Part shown: piece by piece, positions 1 to 7,011 of the stretch
Numbering within the stretch: position 1 is the first letter of the stretch
Layout: every line of letters starts with the position of its first letter
NCBI GenBank assembly: GCA_017964785.1
Contig: JAGCRH010000135.1
Coordinates: 1-41,789, forward strand
Length of the DNA stretch: 41,789 nt
Source: Prevotella sp.
Lineage (GTDB): Bacteria > Bacteroidota > Bacteroidia > Bacteroidales > Bacteroidaceae
Direction: 5' to 3'
Notes under the pieces: generated by a model
What the model was told of the DNA's origin: nothing
The model's database searches: none
Seen by the model: only the letters and a program-made list of their open reading frames with translations
Position numbers and translations under genes: made by a program

Positions 1-9
1 ACTTATTCT

Positions 10-981
10 TTACTTACCAGCCTTGAACTCGCGGTACTTGGCAAGGATTTCATGATAGCCTGTGCCATAGACGAACATGAGGCGGGCGGATTCTGCGGGG
101 ACGCTCAGGGCATGTTCGTCATTCGCATCTTGTGAGAAGTTCACTTCGAACTGCGGTTTCACTGTGGCGTCAGACTTGATGATACGAGGAGTGGCATTCC
201 TGTCATCGGTTTCGATAAGTACGATGTCGCCCTCTTTCTTGGCATCCTTCCCCTGCAGCGCGAGTCTTAATTTCGGCACCAACCATCCGACGACCGGCTG
301 CTCCATGTTCCATTCGGGCGTCTCCACCATGAAGTATCTCTTTCCCTCGAAGAAGACGATGGGCAGACCGTTCCACATTTTGTTTGAGATGTCGGCAACG
401 AGGAATTCGATGGCAAGATCGTAAAGAGCCATAATCTCGGTCATGTTCTTGAGGCGCTTTTCGACGGGAACCCTCTCGGAGTCCAGAAAGGCCTGCTGGA
501 TGAATAATGAGCCGTAGCGCACGTCGATGCTCATCATGATCTCGAAGCCTATTTTGAGTTTCTGGTAGATGGTCACGGGGTCATAGCGTCCCAGTTCCTG
601 CTCGAATGCTTTCAGTCCCTTTTCGTAGAAGTCGTAGGCCTTCTCCAGCTCTCGCTTCTTCAGGTAGATGGAGCCCAGCGTGAGGCAGGTGTGACCCATC
701 AGCGTGTCCTTGAGCACGGTCTGCGACTCGGCAATCTGCAGCGCCTTGTTGGCGTAGGCCAATGCGCGGTCGAGGTCAACCTTATCACCCAGCAAGTCCA
801 TGTTGAACCCGGCGGCAGCCACATACTGCTTCCTGCCGTCGGTCGGGTTTGCGTCAGCCTCCTTGGCCGCCTCTAAGACCACCTCCAAAGCCTTCTTCTG
901 CAACTGCTCGTCACTGTTCTGCGCATTCACTTGGAACGTCACGGCGCACATCAGCGCCACAATAGTCATCATCTTTTTCAT
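10..981 (-). CDS. secreted tetratricopeptide-repeat protein
   Basis: A 323-aa protein with a signal peptide (MKKMMTIVALMCAVTFQVNAQ, cleavage after Ala-Gln expected), so periplasmic or outer-membrane associated. Residues about 25-140 are helical with TPR character (ALAYANKALQIAESQ, LGSIYLKKRELEKAYDFYEKGL), typical of protein-protein interaction scaffolds. The C-terminal half has no fold I recognise. It is the last gene of a minus-strand run after two tiny membrane proteins and a TPR/AraC regulator, with only a 26-nt gap to the 69-aa gene, so co-transcription is likely. Function unknown; a role with the neighbouring regulator is inference from position only. Confidence 0.8.
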   Translation of the reverse strand: MKKMMTIVALMCAVTFQVNAQNSDEQLQKKALEVVLEAAKEADANPTDGRKQYVAAAGFNMDLLGDKVDLDRALAYANKALQIAESQTVLKDTLMGHTCLTLGSIYLKKRELEKAYDFYEKGLKAFEQELGRYDPVTIYQKLKIGFEIMMSIDVRYGSLFIQQAFLDSERVPVEKRLKNMTEIMALYDLAIEFLVADISNKMWNGLPIVFFEGKRYFMVETPEWNMEQPVVGWLVPKLRLALQGKDAKKEGDIVLIETDDRNATPRIIKSDATVKPQFEVNFSQDANDEHALSVPAESARLMFVYGTGYHEILAKYREFKAGK

Positions 982-1007
982 AATCCATGAGATTTATTGA
1001 TTCTACA

Positions 1008-1217
1008 TTAATATTTCTTAATCTGCTCTCGCTGCTCCCTCAGTTCGTCATTATGTTCGTCGTTCTTTTTTTCCAAACTGTGGTTCTCGCGCTTCAGGCG
1101 GTCGTTCTCAATGTGGGCATCCTCGATGCGATTGCTGAGGATGGTGTTGCGAGCAATAAGCACCAGAATGATAATGGTCACAAGTCCCGCGATGATGATA
1201 ATAGCCAGTGTATCCAT
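1008..1217 (-). CDS. small single-pass membrane coiled-coil protein
   Basis: A 69-aa protein: a hydrophobic segment right after the start (residues about 4-24, LAIIIIAGLVTIIILVLIA) followed by a charged heptad-like helix rich in Glu, Asn and Lys to the end. It probably sits in the inner membrane with a coiled coil projecting from it. It has the same layout as the 60-aa protein encoded just upstream (both begin Met-Asp, then one membrane segment, then a coiled coil), which suggests duplication or a matched pair. I do not recognise a family; function unknown. Confidence 0.65.
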   Translation of the reverse strand: MDTLAIIIIAGLVTIIILVLIARNTILSNRIEDAHIENDRLKRENHSLEKKNDEHNDELREQREQIKKY

Positions 1218-1237
1218 ATTATATATATGTATATGTA

Positions 1238-1420
1238 TTATACGATTCCCTTACGCTGCATCTTCTGACGCAACTGCTCGTTCTCGTTGATGAACTTCTC
1301 CAAATGAGCATTGTTGTCGCTGATGCGCCATCGTTGGTAAACGATGACGGCAACAAGCACCAGCACTATCAAGACGACAGCAACTGCGAGAGCCAGGGCA
1401 ATGATGAGGGTTGCATCCAT
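1238..1420 (-). CDS. small single-pass membrane coiled-coil protein (pair partner)
   Basis: A 60-aa protein with one long hydrophobic segment (residues about 4-27) and a short basic/acidic helix (NNAHLEKFINENEQLRQKMQ). The layout matches the 69-aa product encoded 20 nt downstream. A TAATTTTG promoter element (1446-1453 on the minus strand) precedes it, and a perfect 13-bp inverted repeat lies just upstream of that box, so this gene probably starts its own transcript with the next two. No family recognised. Confidence 0.65.
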   Translation of the reverse strand: MDATLIIALALAVAVVLIVLVLVAVIVYQRWRISDNNAHLEKFINENEQLRQKMQRKGIV

Positions 1421-1445
1421 GTTAGAAACTTTCTGATTACAGGCG

Positions 1446-1487
1446 CAAAATTACAGACCGACAGCGAAACGGGTGTTTCACTGTCGG
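1446..1487 (-). promoter_or_regulatory. promoter with perfect 13-bp inverted repeat
   Basis: On the minus strand a TAATTTTG box (1446-1453) fits the Bacteroidetes -7 consensus. Starting 5 bp upstream of it lies a perfect inverted repeat, arms 1458-1470 and 1475-1487 with a 4-nt centre, covering the expected -33 region. Position suggests an operator. It could instead be the terminator of the regulator gene upstream, but no T-run follows it. Confidence 0.5.
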
Positions 1488-1525
1488 AAAAGTTTGTTTC
1501 AAATTCGGAAAAAATGCAGAAAAAA

Positions 1526-3229
1526 CTAATTTTGCTTCAATTCTGCTCTTGCTGCCTGCCTGTATTCTGATGGCGTCATGCCATAGTAGTCGCGGAAAAG
1601 GCGGGAAAGCGTGGCACGGCTGATGATGCCGCTCATCTCACCAATGAGACTGATGCTGTCGTCGGTGGTCTTCAGCAAAGTGGCAATATGCTGGACGCGG
1701 TAGCGGTTGATGAAGTCGCGGGTGGTGTCGCCGTTGGAACACTCGGTAATGGCCTGATCTATGTATTTCGGATTAGTGCCAAGGAGTTGGGCCAACGTCT
1801 CGCGATTCAGCGTCTCGTCGGTGAATGGATGTTGCTCAATCATCAGTTCGCAGAGTCGGCGGTAAAGTTGCTGGCTGGCGGTAAGCAGTTCCTCTGGTTC
1901 TGCCTTTAACTGCTCAATAGCCTGTCGTTCCTCCCGCTCTCGTTGCTCCATCTCGGCCAAGAGTCGGTGGTTCTTCTCGAAGAGGACCTTATTATATTGC
2001 GCTGCCCGCCAGAACATGTAGGCAACGAACAGGCAAATGAGGAAGGCGGCAACGGCAAGGATGCGATAGACGGTGGTCTTGGCTTCCGACTCTTCCAGGG
2101 CCAGTTCCTTCTCATGTGTCTGGTAAATGACGGCGAGTTCGGCAGCATCGTTCTTTTTCTGCCAGACAAGGGCTGAGTCGATGGCGGCGCTGATGCTGTC
2201 TGCAATGACCAGTGCATCCCCGTTGCGCCCGGCCTTACGGTAGACTGAATAGCGGGGAGAGAGGCGTAAGGCAATATTATCGAAGGTCATCTGTGCGCCG
2301 TTAGTCGCCTCGTAGGTGCTGTCAATCTGCTCGTACCAGTAGGCGGCCTCGTCGTAGCGGCCAGCATCCATCAGATAGTCTGCTGCCTCTTTGTAGCCAT
2401 AGGGTTCCATGATACGGCTGCGGGGAACGGCGGCGTAGATGGCCGCAGCCTCGGCAGCGTGACCTGTCGCTTGCAAATAGCGCGCCCGCTTGAGGGCAAG
2501 ATGGCCTCTCCATTCCTCTATAAGCAACGAGTCGCCCTGCTGCTCATAGAGGGCGAACTCCTGTTCTGCGAGTTCGAGCCATTCTTTTGCCCCTTCGACG
2601 TCACCCATGTTGAAGAGGTTGCCGCATATGTTCATACTGACCCAGGGAAAGTCCGTTTCCTGGTTTTCCCTATTGGCCTGCTGCTGCAGTTCGTATGCCT
2701 TCTGCCAGTAGCGGCGTGCCTCGTCGTTCTGGTGCAGTTGTATATGACATTCTGCCATCAGCATCAGCAAGGAAGCCTCAACGATTTTGGGGAAAGCATT
2801 ATTATCCTTTGCCTGGGGTAACAATTTTGCGAGGATGTTAAGCGCACCCTCGGTGTCGCCCCTTCCAAAGTGCATGTACGCATAGCGGTAGCCTGCATCG
2901 GTATAGTCAAACCAGTCTTGCGAAGTCTTGGGGACATAGTTTTCGTATGCTTTTTTATAGAAATGCTCCGCTATCCGCATCTTCCAGCCGGCATCATAGG
3001 CAATTCCTCGCAGATAATCGGCTTTCGTGGTGCTGACGGTTTTCGCCTGCTCCATACTGTCGATGACGGCCAGTGCCCTCCCCAGATCCATTGCCGTGAA
3101 CAACTCGTTATACTGCTGCCACGCGGATTTTACCTTCCCACCATCCGTTGGTTCGCTGCAATTCGTGCAGCCCAGTATCAGGGTCAGCACGGCAAGGAGT
3201 TTAAAGATTACAATAATTCGCTCTCTCAT
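1526..3229 (-). CDS. membrane-spanning TPR regulator with AraC-type HTH
   Basis: A 567-aa one-component regulator. The N-terminus is a signal or lipoprotein-like segment (LAVLTLILGCTNC). Residues about 30-380 are TPR-like helices (RALAVIDSMEQA, AEHFYKKAYENY, AIYAAVP). A single membrane helix lies near residues 386-406 (ILAVAAFLICLFVAYMFW), followed by a coiled coil and, from about residue 466, an AraC-type helix-turn-helix region ending SRATLSRLFRDYYGMTPSEYRQ. The expected topology is periplasmic TPR sensor and cytoplasmic DNA-binding domain. A minus-strand TAACTTTG box (3254-3261) precedes it. Its target is unknown; the inverted repeat by the next promoter downstream is the obvious candidate. 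A lipobox together with an internal membrane helix is unusual, so the first segment may simply be a membrane anchor. Confidence 0.85.
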   Translation of the reverse strand: MRERIIVIFKLLAVLTLILGCTNCSEPTDGGKVKSAWQQYNELFTAMDLGRALAVIDSMEQAKTVSTTKADYLRGIAYDAGWKMRIAEHFYKKAYENYVPKTSQDWFDYTDAGYRYAYMHFGRGDTEGALNILAKLLPQAKDNNAFPKIVEASLLMLMAECHIQLHQNDEARRYWQKAYELQQQANRENQETDFPWVSMNICGNLFNMGDVEGAKEWLELAEQEFALYEQQGDSLLIEEWRGHLALKRARYLQATGHAAEAAAIYAAVPRSRIMEPYGYKEAADYLMDAGRYDEAAYWYEQIDSTYEATNGAQMTFDNIALRLSPRYSVYRKAGRNGDALVIADSISAAIDSALVWQKKNDAAELAVIYQTHEKELALEESEAKTTVYRILAVAAFLICLFVAYMFWRAAQYNKVLFEKNHRLLAEMEQREREERQAIEQLKAEPEELLTASQQLYRRLCELMIEQHPFTDETLNRETLAQLLGTNPKYIDQAITECSNGDTTRDFINRYRVQHIATLLKTTDDSISLIGEMSGIISRATLSRLFRDYYGMTPSEYRQAARAELKQN

Positions 3230-3253
3230 CGTCGCTTATTTACTAATTTGCTG

Positions 3254-3261
3254 CAAAGTTA
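3254..3261 (-). promoter_or_regulatory. -7 box for the TPR/AraC regulator
   Basis: TAACTTTG on the minus strand, 25 nt before the regulator's start codon, fits TAnnTTTG. I see no clear -33 element at the right distance. Confidence 0.4.
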
Positions 3262-3333
3262 GTTCTTTTTTTGACGAAAAAGGAGTTGAACGAGGTTTTT
3301 TCAGCCCTCTTTTATGAATATTTAGGGGAAAAG

Positions 3334-3365
3334 TTTGTTTATTTGAAATAAAAATCCTATCTTTG
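3334..3365 (+). promoter_or_regulatory. promoter of the Abi leader RNA and remnant
   Basis: TTTG (3334-3337), a 20-bp spacer and TATCTTTG (3358-3365) match the Bacteroidetes promoter consensus. Transcription would begin near 3372, about 90 nt before the Abi start codon, so the structured leader would be transcribed. Confidence 0.65.
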
Positions 3366-3371
3366 CACCGA

Positions 3372-3456
3372 AAATCAGAAAGACAAAGGGCTGTTAGCCT
3401 GTCTTACGATAACAGTACCCGCTGTGCATACCATCAGAACTGCCGGCGGGTCATTT
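3372..3456 (+). ncRNA. candidate structured RNA upstream of an Abi-family gene
   Basis: The leader between the promoter and the Abi ATG can form a hairpin with arms 3391-3396/3410-3415 (CTGTTA/TAACAG) and a second one with arms 3417-3422/3446-3451 (ACCCGC/GCGGGT) closing a 23-nt loop, followed by CATTTT. The GGG at 3388-3390 could also compete for the CCC at 3418-3420, allowing an alternative fold. AbiF-type genes are known to carry conserved structured RNAs just upstream, proposed to act as RNA antitoxins. Assigning this leader to that class is inference; no covariance search was possible. Confidence 0.4.
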
Positions 3457-3464
3457 TATGAAAT

Positions 3465-3812
3465 ATGGCAAACAAGGCTTCGAGAACCATACAGGAGCAG
3501 ATTGAACTGCTTGAGAATCGCGGGATGATGTTCCGTGACAAGGCTTTCGCTATGGAGTGCCTCAAGCGCATCAGTTACTTCCGTCTGAAAGCCTATTGGT
3601 GGGACATGCAGAGCGACCCCATTAATCATGTCTTTACGAATGGAAGTTGTTTTGAAGATGTGATTGAGCGGTATGAATTCGACAATGCCTTGCGAAAGAT
3701 ATTGTTCACAGCCATCGACACCATAGAGATTGCCCTGCGTACAAATATCCTAACTTTGCACCCGACAGAGAGCCATAAAACGGCTGGTGGCTCAGCGTCA
3801 GGAGTTCTTTGA
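3465..3812 (+). pseudogene. truncated Abi_2 (AbiD/AbiF-type) abortive-infection gene
   Basis: The first about 96 codons read as the N-terminus of an Abi_2-family protein: EQIELLENRGMMF, then CLKRISYFRLKAYWW, then YEFDNALRKILFTAIDTIEI followed by ALRTNI. These proteins are usually about 300 aa; here the match stops after ALRTNI and the frame ends 20 codons later in unrelated sequence. The junction coincides with a promoter-like TAACTTTGCACCC (3751-3763). I see no downstream C-terminal Abi segment in any frame before the next gene, so this is a deletion remnant, presumably inactive. Related proteins act as toxins that arrest infected cells. Confidence 0.75.
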
Positions 3813-3998
3813 GTGCAATTCATAGCAGAATGTAGAATTGAGAACGGTCTCCAAATCGTAACCCCAATTTCTCTCAATTCTCCCAACAGCCTTTATACAA
3901 AGAAATCCTGCAATTTCTTACAAAGTTACAAAAAAAAAGTGAAAAGTGAAAAGTGCAAAGTGAAAAGTTGTGTAACTTTGCACCCAAATTGACCACAG
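3813..3998 (+). repeat. intergenic: foldback plus AGTGAAA heptamer repeats and promoter box
   Basis: After the Abi remnant there is a foldback (GAATTGAGA near 3834, TCTCAATTC near 3874). Then comes a run of degenerate AGTGAAA/GTGAAAA units (about 3939-3968), and TAACTTTG (3973-3980) 18 nt before the epimerase start codon. The heptamer unit recurs at 4996-5015 and, in coding sequence, near 17670-17710. No gene seen. Confidence 0.55.
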
Positions 3999-4994
3999 AT
4001 GAAGATTCTGATTACCGGGGCAAGCGGATTTATTGGCTCATTTATCGTTGAGGAGTCCCTCAAACGAGGCTTCGAGACATGGGCTGCCGTGCGCAAGAGC
4101 AGTTCGAGGGAATATCTGCAAGACGAGCGGATCCATTTCATCGAACTCAACCTCTCGTCGAAGGTGCAACTGGTGGAACAACTCCGGGGACACGACTTCG
4201 ACTATGTGGTGCATGCCGCCGGTGTGACGAAGTGTCTGAACAAACAAGATTTCCATCGCATCAATACCGAAGGGACCAAGAACCTGGCAAAGGCTATCCT
4301 CGAAGTGGAGATGCCTCTGAAACGCTTTGTCTTTATCAGTAGCCTCAGCATCTTCGGAGCCATCAAGGAGCAACAGCCCTATGAGGAGATCAGCGAGAGC
4401 GACACCCCCCGACCGAATACGGAATACGGGCGGAGCAAGTTGGCTGCAGAACAATATCTGGAAACCCTACGCGCGCGTCTACCTTATATTATACTTAGAC
4501 CGACGGGTGTTTACGGTCCGAGGGAGAAGGATTACTTCATGATGGCCAAGAGTATCAAGGGGCATAGTGACTTTGCCGTAGGCTATAAGCGGCAGGACAT
4601 CACGTTTGTCTATGTGAAAGATGTGGTACAGGCCGTGTTCCTCGCCCTCGAAAAAGGCGAGAACGGAAGGAGATTCTTCCTCAGCGACGGACAAGTGTAT
4701 CAAAGCACCACTTTCAGCGACCTCATTCACAAGGAACTGGGTCGGCCCTGGTGGATCCGTATCACCGCCCCCGTCTGGGTGCTCCGCATCATCACCTTCA
4801 TCGGTGAGTACATCGGACGGATGACTGGTAAGGTGACAGCCCTGAACAATGACAAATACAACATCCTGAAACAGCGCAACTGGCGGTGCGACATCCAGCC
4901 CGCCATCGATGAACTGGGTTATCAGCCTACCTACAATCTGGAACAGGGGGTGAAAGAGACTATTCGGTGGTACAAGGACAACGGGTGGCTCTAA
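3999..4994 (+). CDS. NAD(P)-dependent epimerase/dehydratase (extended SDR)
   Basis: A 331-aa cytoplasmic extended short-chain dehydrogenase. The N-terminal Rossmann motif is GASGFIGS (residues 7-14); VVHAAGV is the conserved second motif, and the catalytic Tyr-x-x-x-Lys is YGRSK near residue 143. Length is normal for sugar-nucleotide epimerases or dihydroflavonol/sterol-type reductases; the substrate cannot be read from sequence. It is followed after 24 nt by a PAP2-family membrane enzyme on the same strand, so the pair may act on a lipid or lipid-linked sugar (inference). Confidence 0.85.
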   Translation: MKILITGASGFIGSFIVEESLKRGFETWAAVRKSSSREYLQDERIHFIELNLSSKVQLVEQLRGHDFDYVVHAAGVTKCLNKQDFHRINTEGTKNLAKAILEVEMPLKRFVFISSLSIFGAIKEQQPYEEISESDTPRPNTEYGRSKLAAEQYLETLRARLPYIILRPTGVYGPREKDYFMMAKSIKGHSDFAVGYKRQDITFVYVKDVVQAVFLALEKGENGRRFFLSDGQVYQSTTFSDLIHKELGRPWWIRITAPVWVLRIITFIGEYIGRMTGKVTALNNDKYNILKQRNWRCDIQPAIDELGYQPTYNLEQGVKETIRWYKDNGWL

Positions 4995-5018
4995 GAAGTG
5001 AAAAGTGAGAAGTGAATC

Positions 5019-5990
5019 GTGAATATATTTAGATATCTGTTTGAGAAGGACAAGAAGCCTCGGAAGGGGCTGTTGGCAGTGGAATGGGTCATTATGGGCT
5101 ATCTGCTGCTGACATTGTTGCTGATCCTGTTCACCTATACAAAGGTACAGAATCCCGAGCCGATGCTCTGGGGGCGCTTCCGTATTGTGATGATGACGCT
5201 GGCCCTCTGGTCTGTCTACAGACTGCTTCCTTGTCGCTTTACCATCTTCTGTCGGGTGGTGGCCCAGATGGGACTGCTGTCGTGGTGGTATCCAGACACC
5301 TATGAATTGAACAGGATCTTCCCCTGTTACGATCATCTCTTTGCTACCTACGACCAGCAGTTATTCGGTTTCCAGCCCGCCCTACTCTTCTCGCAGACAT
5401 TCAGTCATCCAATCTTCAGTGAACTGATGCACTTCGGCTATACCTCGTATTTCCCGTTGATCGCCCTTGTGACCCTCTACTATTTCCTATGCAGGTATTC
5501 AGAATTCGAGCGTGCCACCTTCATCATCCTCACAGCCTTCTTTGCCTATTACGTCATCTTTGTCTTCCTCCCCGTTGCCGGACCGCAGTTCTATTACCCG
5601 GCAGTAGGGATGGATCAGATTGCCCAAGGTATCTTCCCCGACTTAGGCCACTATTTCGCCGACCATCAGGAGATGATCACGTTGCCCGGATGGAGCGACG
5701 GCTTCTTCTATCACATGGTGGAACACGCCCATGATGCCGGTGAACGACCCACGGCAGCCTTCCCCAGCAGTCACGTCGGTGTCACCACCATTCTGGTGCT
5801 TCTGGCCTGGAAAACCCGTTGCCGATGGCTCTTCTGGGTCATGGTTCCCGTGTTCATACTCCTGTGCCTTTCCACCGTCTACATCTTTGCCCATTATGCC
5901 GTCGATGTCTTTGCCGGATGGGTTTCTGCCACTGTGATTTATGTCGTTTTGCATTTTTTAGGCGGAAAAATTTGTGAGTTTCGAAAATAA
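5019..5990 (+). CDS. PAP2-superfamily integral membrane phosphatase/phosphotransferase
   Basis: A 323-aa protein starting at GTG, with about six membrane helices. Two PAP2 signature blocks are present: RPTAAFPSSHVG (about residues 242-253, the PSGH-like motif with Ser in place of Gly) and HYAVDV near residue 293, carrying the catalytic His and the Asp. The layout resembles the inositolphosphotransferase (Aur1/Ipt1-like) branch of PAP2 rather than plain phosphatases, so a sphingolipid or phospholipid headgroup reaction is possible but unproven. It lies 24 nt after the epimerase; the gap is made of AGTGAAA-type repeats. The greA promoter sits in its 3' end. Confidence 0.75.
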   Translation: MNIFRYLFEKDKKPRKGLLAVEWVIMGYLLLTLLLILFTYTKVQNPEPMLWGRFRIVMMTLALWSVYRLLPCRFTIFCRVVAQMGLLSWWYPDTYELNRIFPCYDHLFATYDQQLFGFQPALLFSQTFSHPIFSELMHFGYTSYFPLIALVTLYYFLCRYSEFERATFIILTAFFAYYVIFVFLPVAGPQFYYPAVGMDQIAQGIFPDLGHYFADHQEMITLPGWSDGFFYHMVEHAHDAGERPTAAFPSSHVGVTTILVLLAWKTRCRWLFWVMVPVFILLCLSTVYIFAHYAVDVFAGWVSATVIYVVLHFLGGKICEFRK

Positions 5991-6002
5991 TCCCTACCTT
6001 TG
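5971..6002 (+). promoter_or_regulatory. promoter upstream of greA
   Basis: TTTG (5971-5974), a 20-bp spacer and TACCTTTG (5995-6002). The -33 element lies inside the end of the PAP2 coding region. Predicted start is near 6009. Confidence 0.65.
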
Positions 6003-6037
6003 CAAACGAAAGTAAGGATAAGACATGATAGCACCGA

Positions 6038-6075
6038 GGATTCCGACAGCAGAACGTCGGGATTCTTTCTTTTTT
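6038..6075 (+). terminator. hairpin with T-run in the greA leader
   Basis: Arms 6038-6047 and 6056-6065 form a 10-bp stem with two G-U pairs, followed by TTTCTTTTTT. It terminates PAP2 transcripts or attenuates transcripts from the promoter at 5971-6002; those starts would give a short RNA of about 65 nt. Confidence 0.6.
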
Positions 6076-6087
6076 GTCCGCCTAATG

Positions 6088-6133
6088 AAAATTGTTAAAT
6101 TGTCAAATTGTAAATTGTAAATTGTAAATAATT
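6088..6133 (+). repeat. AATTGTAA tandem repeat before greA
   Basis: About five degenerate copies of an 8-bp AATTGTAA/AATTGTCA unit fill the space directly before the greA start codon. It resembles the other short tandem spacers in this window. Confidence 0.6.
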
Positions 6134-6601
6134 ATGGCATATATGTCACAAGAAGGCTACGACAAACTGATAGCCGAACTGCAACGTTTAGAAAGCATTG
6201 AGCGCCCGAAGGCCTCAGCAGCCATTGCCGAGGCCCGCGAGAAAGGCGACCTGAGTGAGAATAGCGAGTACGATGCCGCCAAGGAGGCTCAGGCCCATTT
6301 GGAGGATAAGATCAACCAGTTGAAGGTGACCATCTCGGAAGCCAAGGTGGTGGATACCAGTCGTCTGAGTACCGATGCCGTCCAGATCCTGTCGAAGGTG
6401 GAGATGACCAACATGACCAACAAGGCCAAGATGACCTACACCATCGTCAGCGAAAGCGAAGCCAACCTCCGCGAGGGTAAGATCTCCATCAAGACCCCGA
6501 TTGCTCAGGGACTGCTGAACCATAAGGTGGGTGACGAGGTAGAGGTAAAGATTCCCCGTGGCACCATCAAACTCCGCATTGATAAAATAACAATAGGATA
6601 A
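6134..6601 (+). CDS. greA: transcription elongation factor GreA
   Basis: A 155-aa cytoplasmic protein of normal GreA length. It binds the RNA polymerase secondary channel and stimulates cleavage of backtracked RNA. Residues 1-75 form the N-terminal coiled coil, with the conserved LSENSEYDAAKEAQ block carrying the acidic tip residues (ENSEYD). The C-terminal domain ends GDEVEVKIPRGTIKLRIDKI. The HIT gene starts 1 nt after its stop codon, so the two are co-transcribed. Confidence 0.97.
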   Translation: MAYMSQEGYDKLIAELQRLESIERPKASAAIAEAREKGDLSENSEYDAAKEAQAHLEDKINQLKVTISEAKVVDTSRLSTDAVQILSKVEMTNMTNKAKMTYTIVSESEANLREGKISIKTPIAQGLLNHKVGDEVEVKIPRGTIKLRIDKITIG

Positions 6602-6602
6602 T

Positions 6603-6998
6603 ATGGATATATTCAGTAAGATTGCCGCTGGTGAGATTCCCAGTTACAAGTGCGCCGAGAACGAGGAGTTCTATGCTTTCCTCGACATCAATCCGCTGGT
6701 GAAGGGTCACACCCTTGTGATTCCCCGCCGCGAAGTAGACTACATCTTCGACATGGACGACGACGAGATTGCCCGCTTTGAGGTGTTTGCCAAGAAGGTG
6801 GCCCTCGCCATCAAGAAGGCCTTCCCCTGTAAGAAAGTGGCTCAGGTGGTATTAGGTCTCGAGGTACCCCATGCCCATATCCACCTGATTCCGATGCAGT
6901 CGGAACAGGATGTGGATTTCCGCCGTGAGAAGTTGAAACTCACGGAAGAGGAATTCAAGGAAATCGCCCAGAAGATACGTGATGAGTTTGTCGGTTAG
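6603..6998 (+). CDS. HIT-family nucleotide hydrolase/transferase
   Basis: A 131-aa cytoplasmic protein starting MDIFSKIAAGEIPSYK, with the histidine-triad motif HAHIHLIP near residue 90, which forms the catalytic site for hydrolysis of AMP-linked substrates. The length and N-terminus fit the HinT/protein-kinase-C-interacting branch. It starts 1 nt after greA. Its 3' end overlaps that of the convergent guanylyltransferase by 4 nt inside a perfect hairpin. Confidence 0.93.
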   Translation: MDIFSKIAAGEIPSYKCAENEEFYAFLDINPLVKGHTLVIPRREVDYIFDMDDDEIARFEVFAKKVALAIKKAFPCKKVAQVVLGLEVPHAHIHLIPMQSEQDVDFRREKLKLTEEEFKEIAQKIRDEFVG

Positions 6999-7011
6999 AC
7001 AAACTCATCAC
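6979..7011. terminator. shared bidirectional hairpin in overlapping convergent gene ends
   Basis: Perfect 14-bp arms (6979-6992 and 6998-7011) with a 5-nt loop span the overlapping 3' ends of the HIT and guanylyltransferase genes. Because the arm is read from both strands, both proteins end in Asp-Glu-Phe-Val (with a final Gly in the HIT protein). There is no long T-run on either side, so termination is inferred from the stem alone. Confidence 0.6.

Noticed and set aside
4479-5336. Minus-strand 285-codon ORF across the epimerase-PAP2 junction
   Set aside because: Antisense to two recognised genes and rich in His/Gln/Pro as expected from reverse reading.
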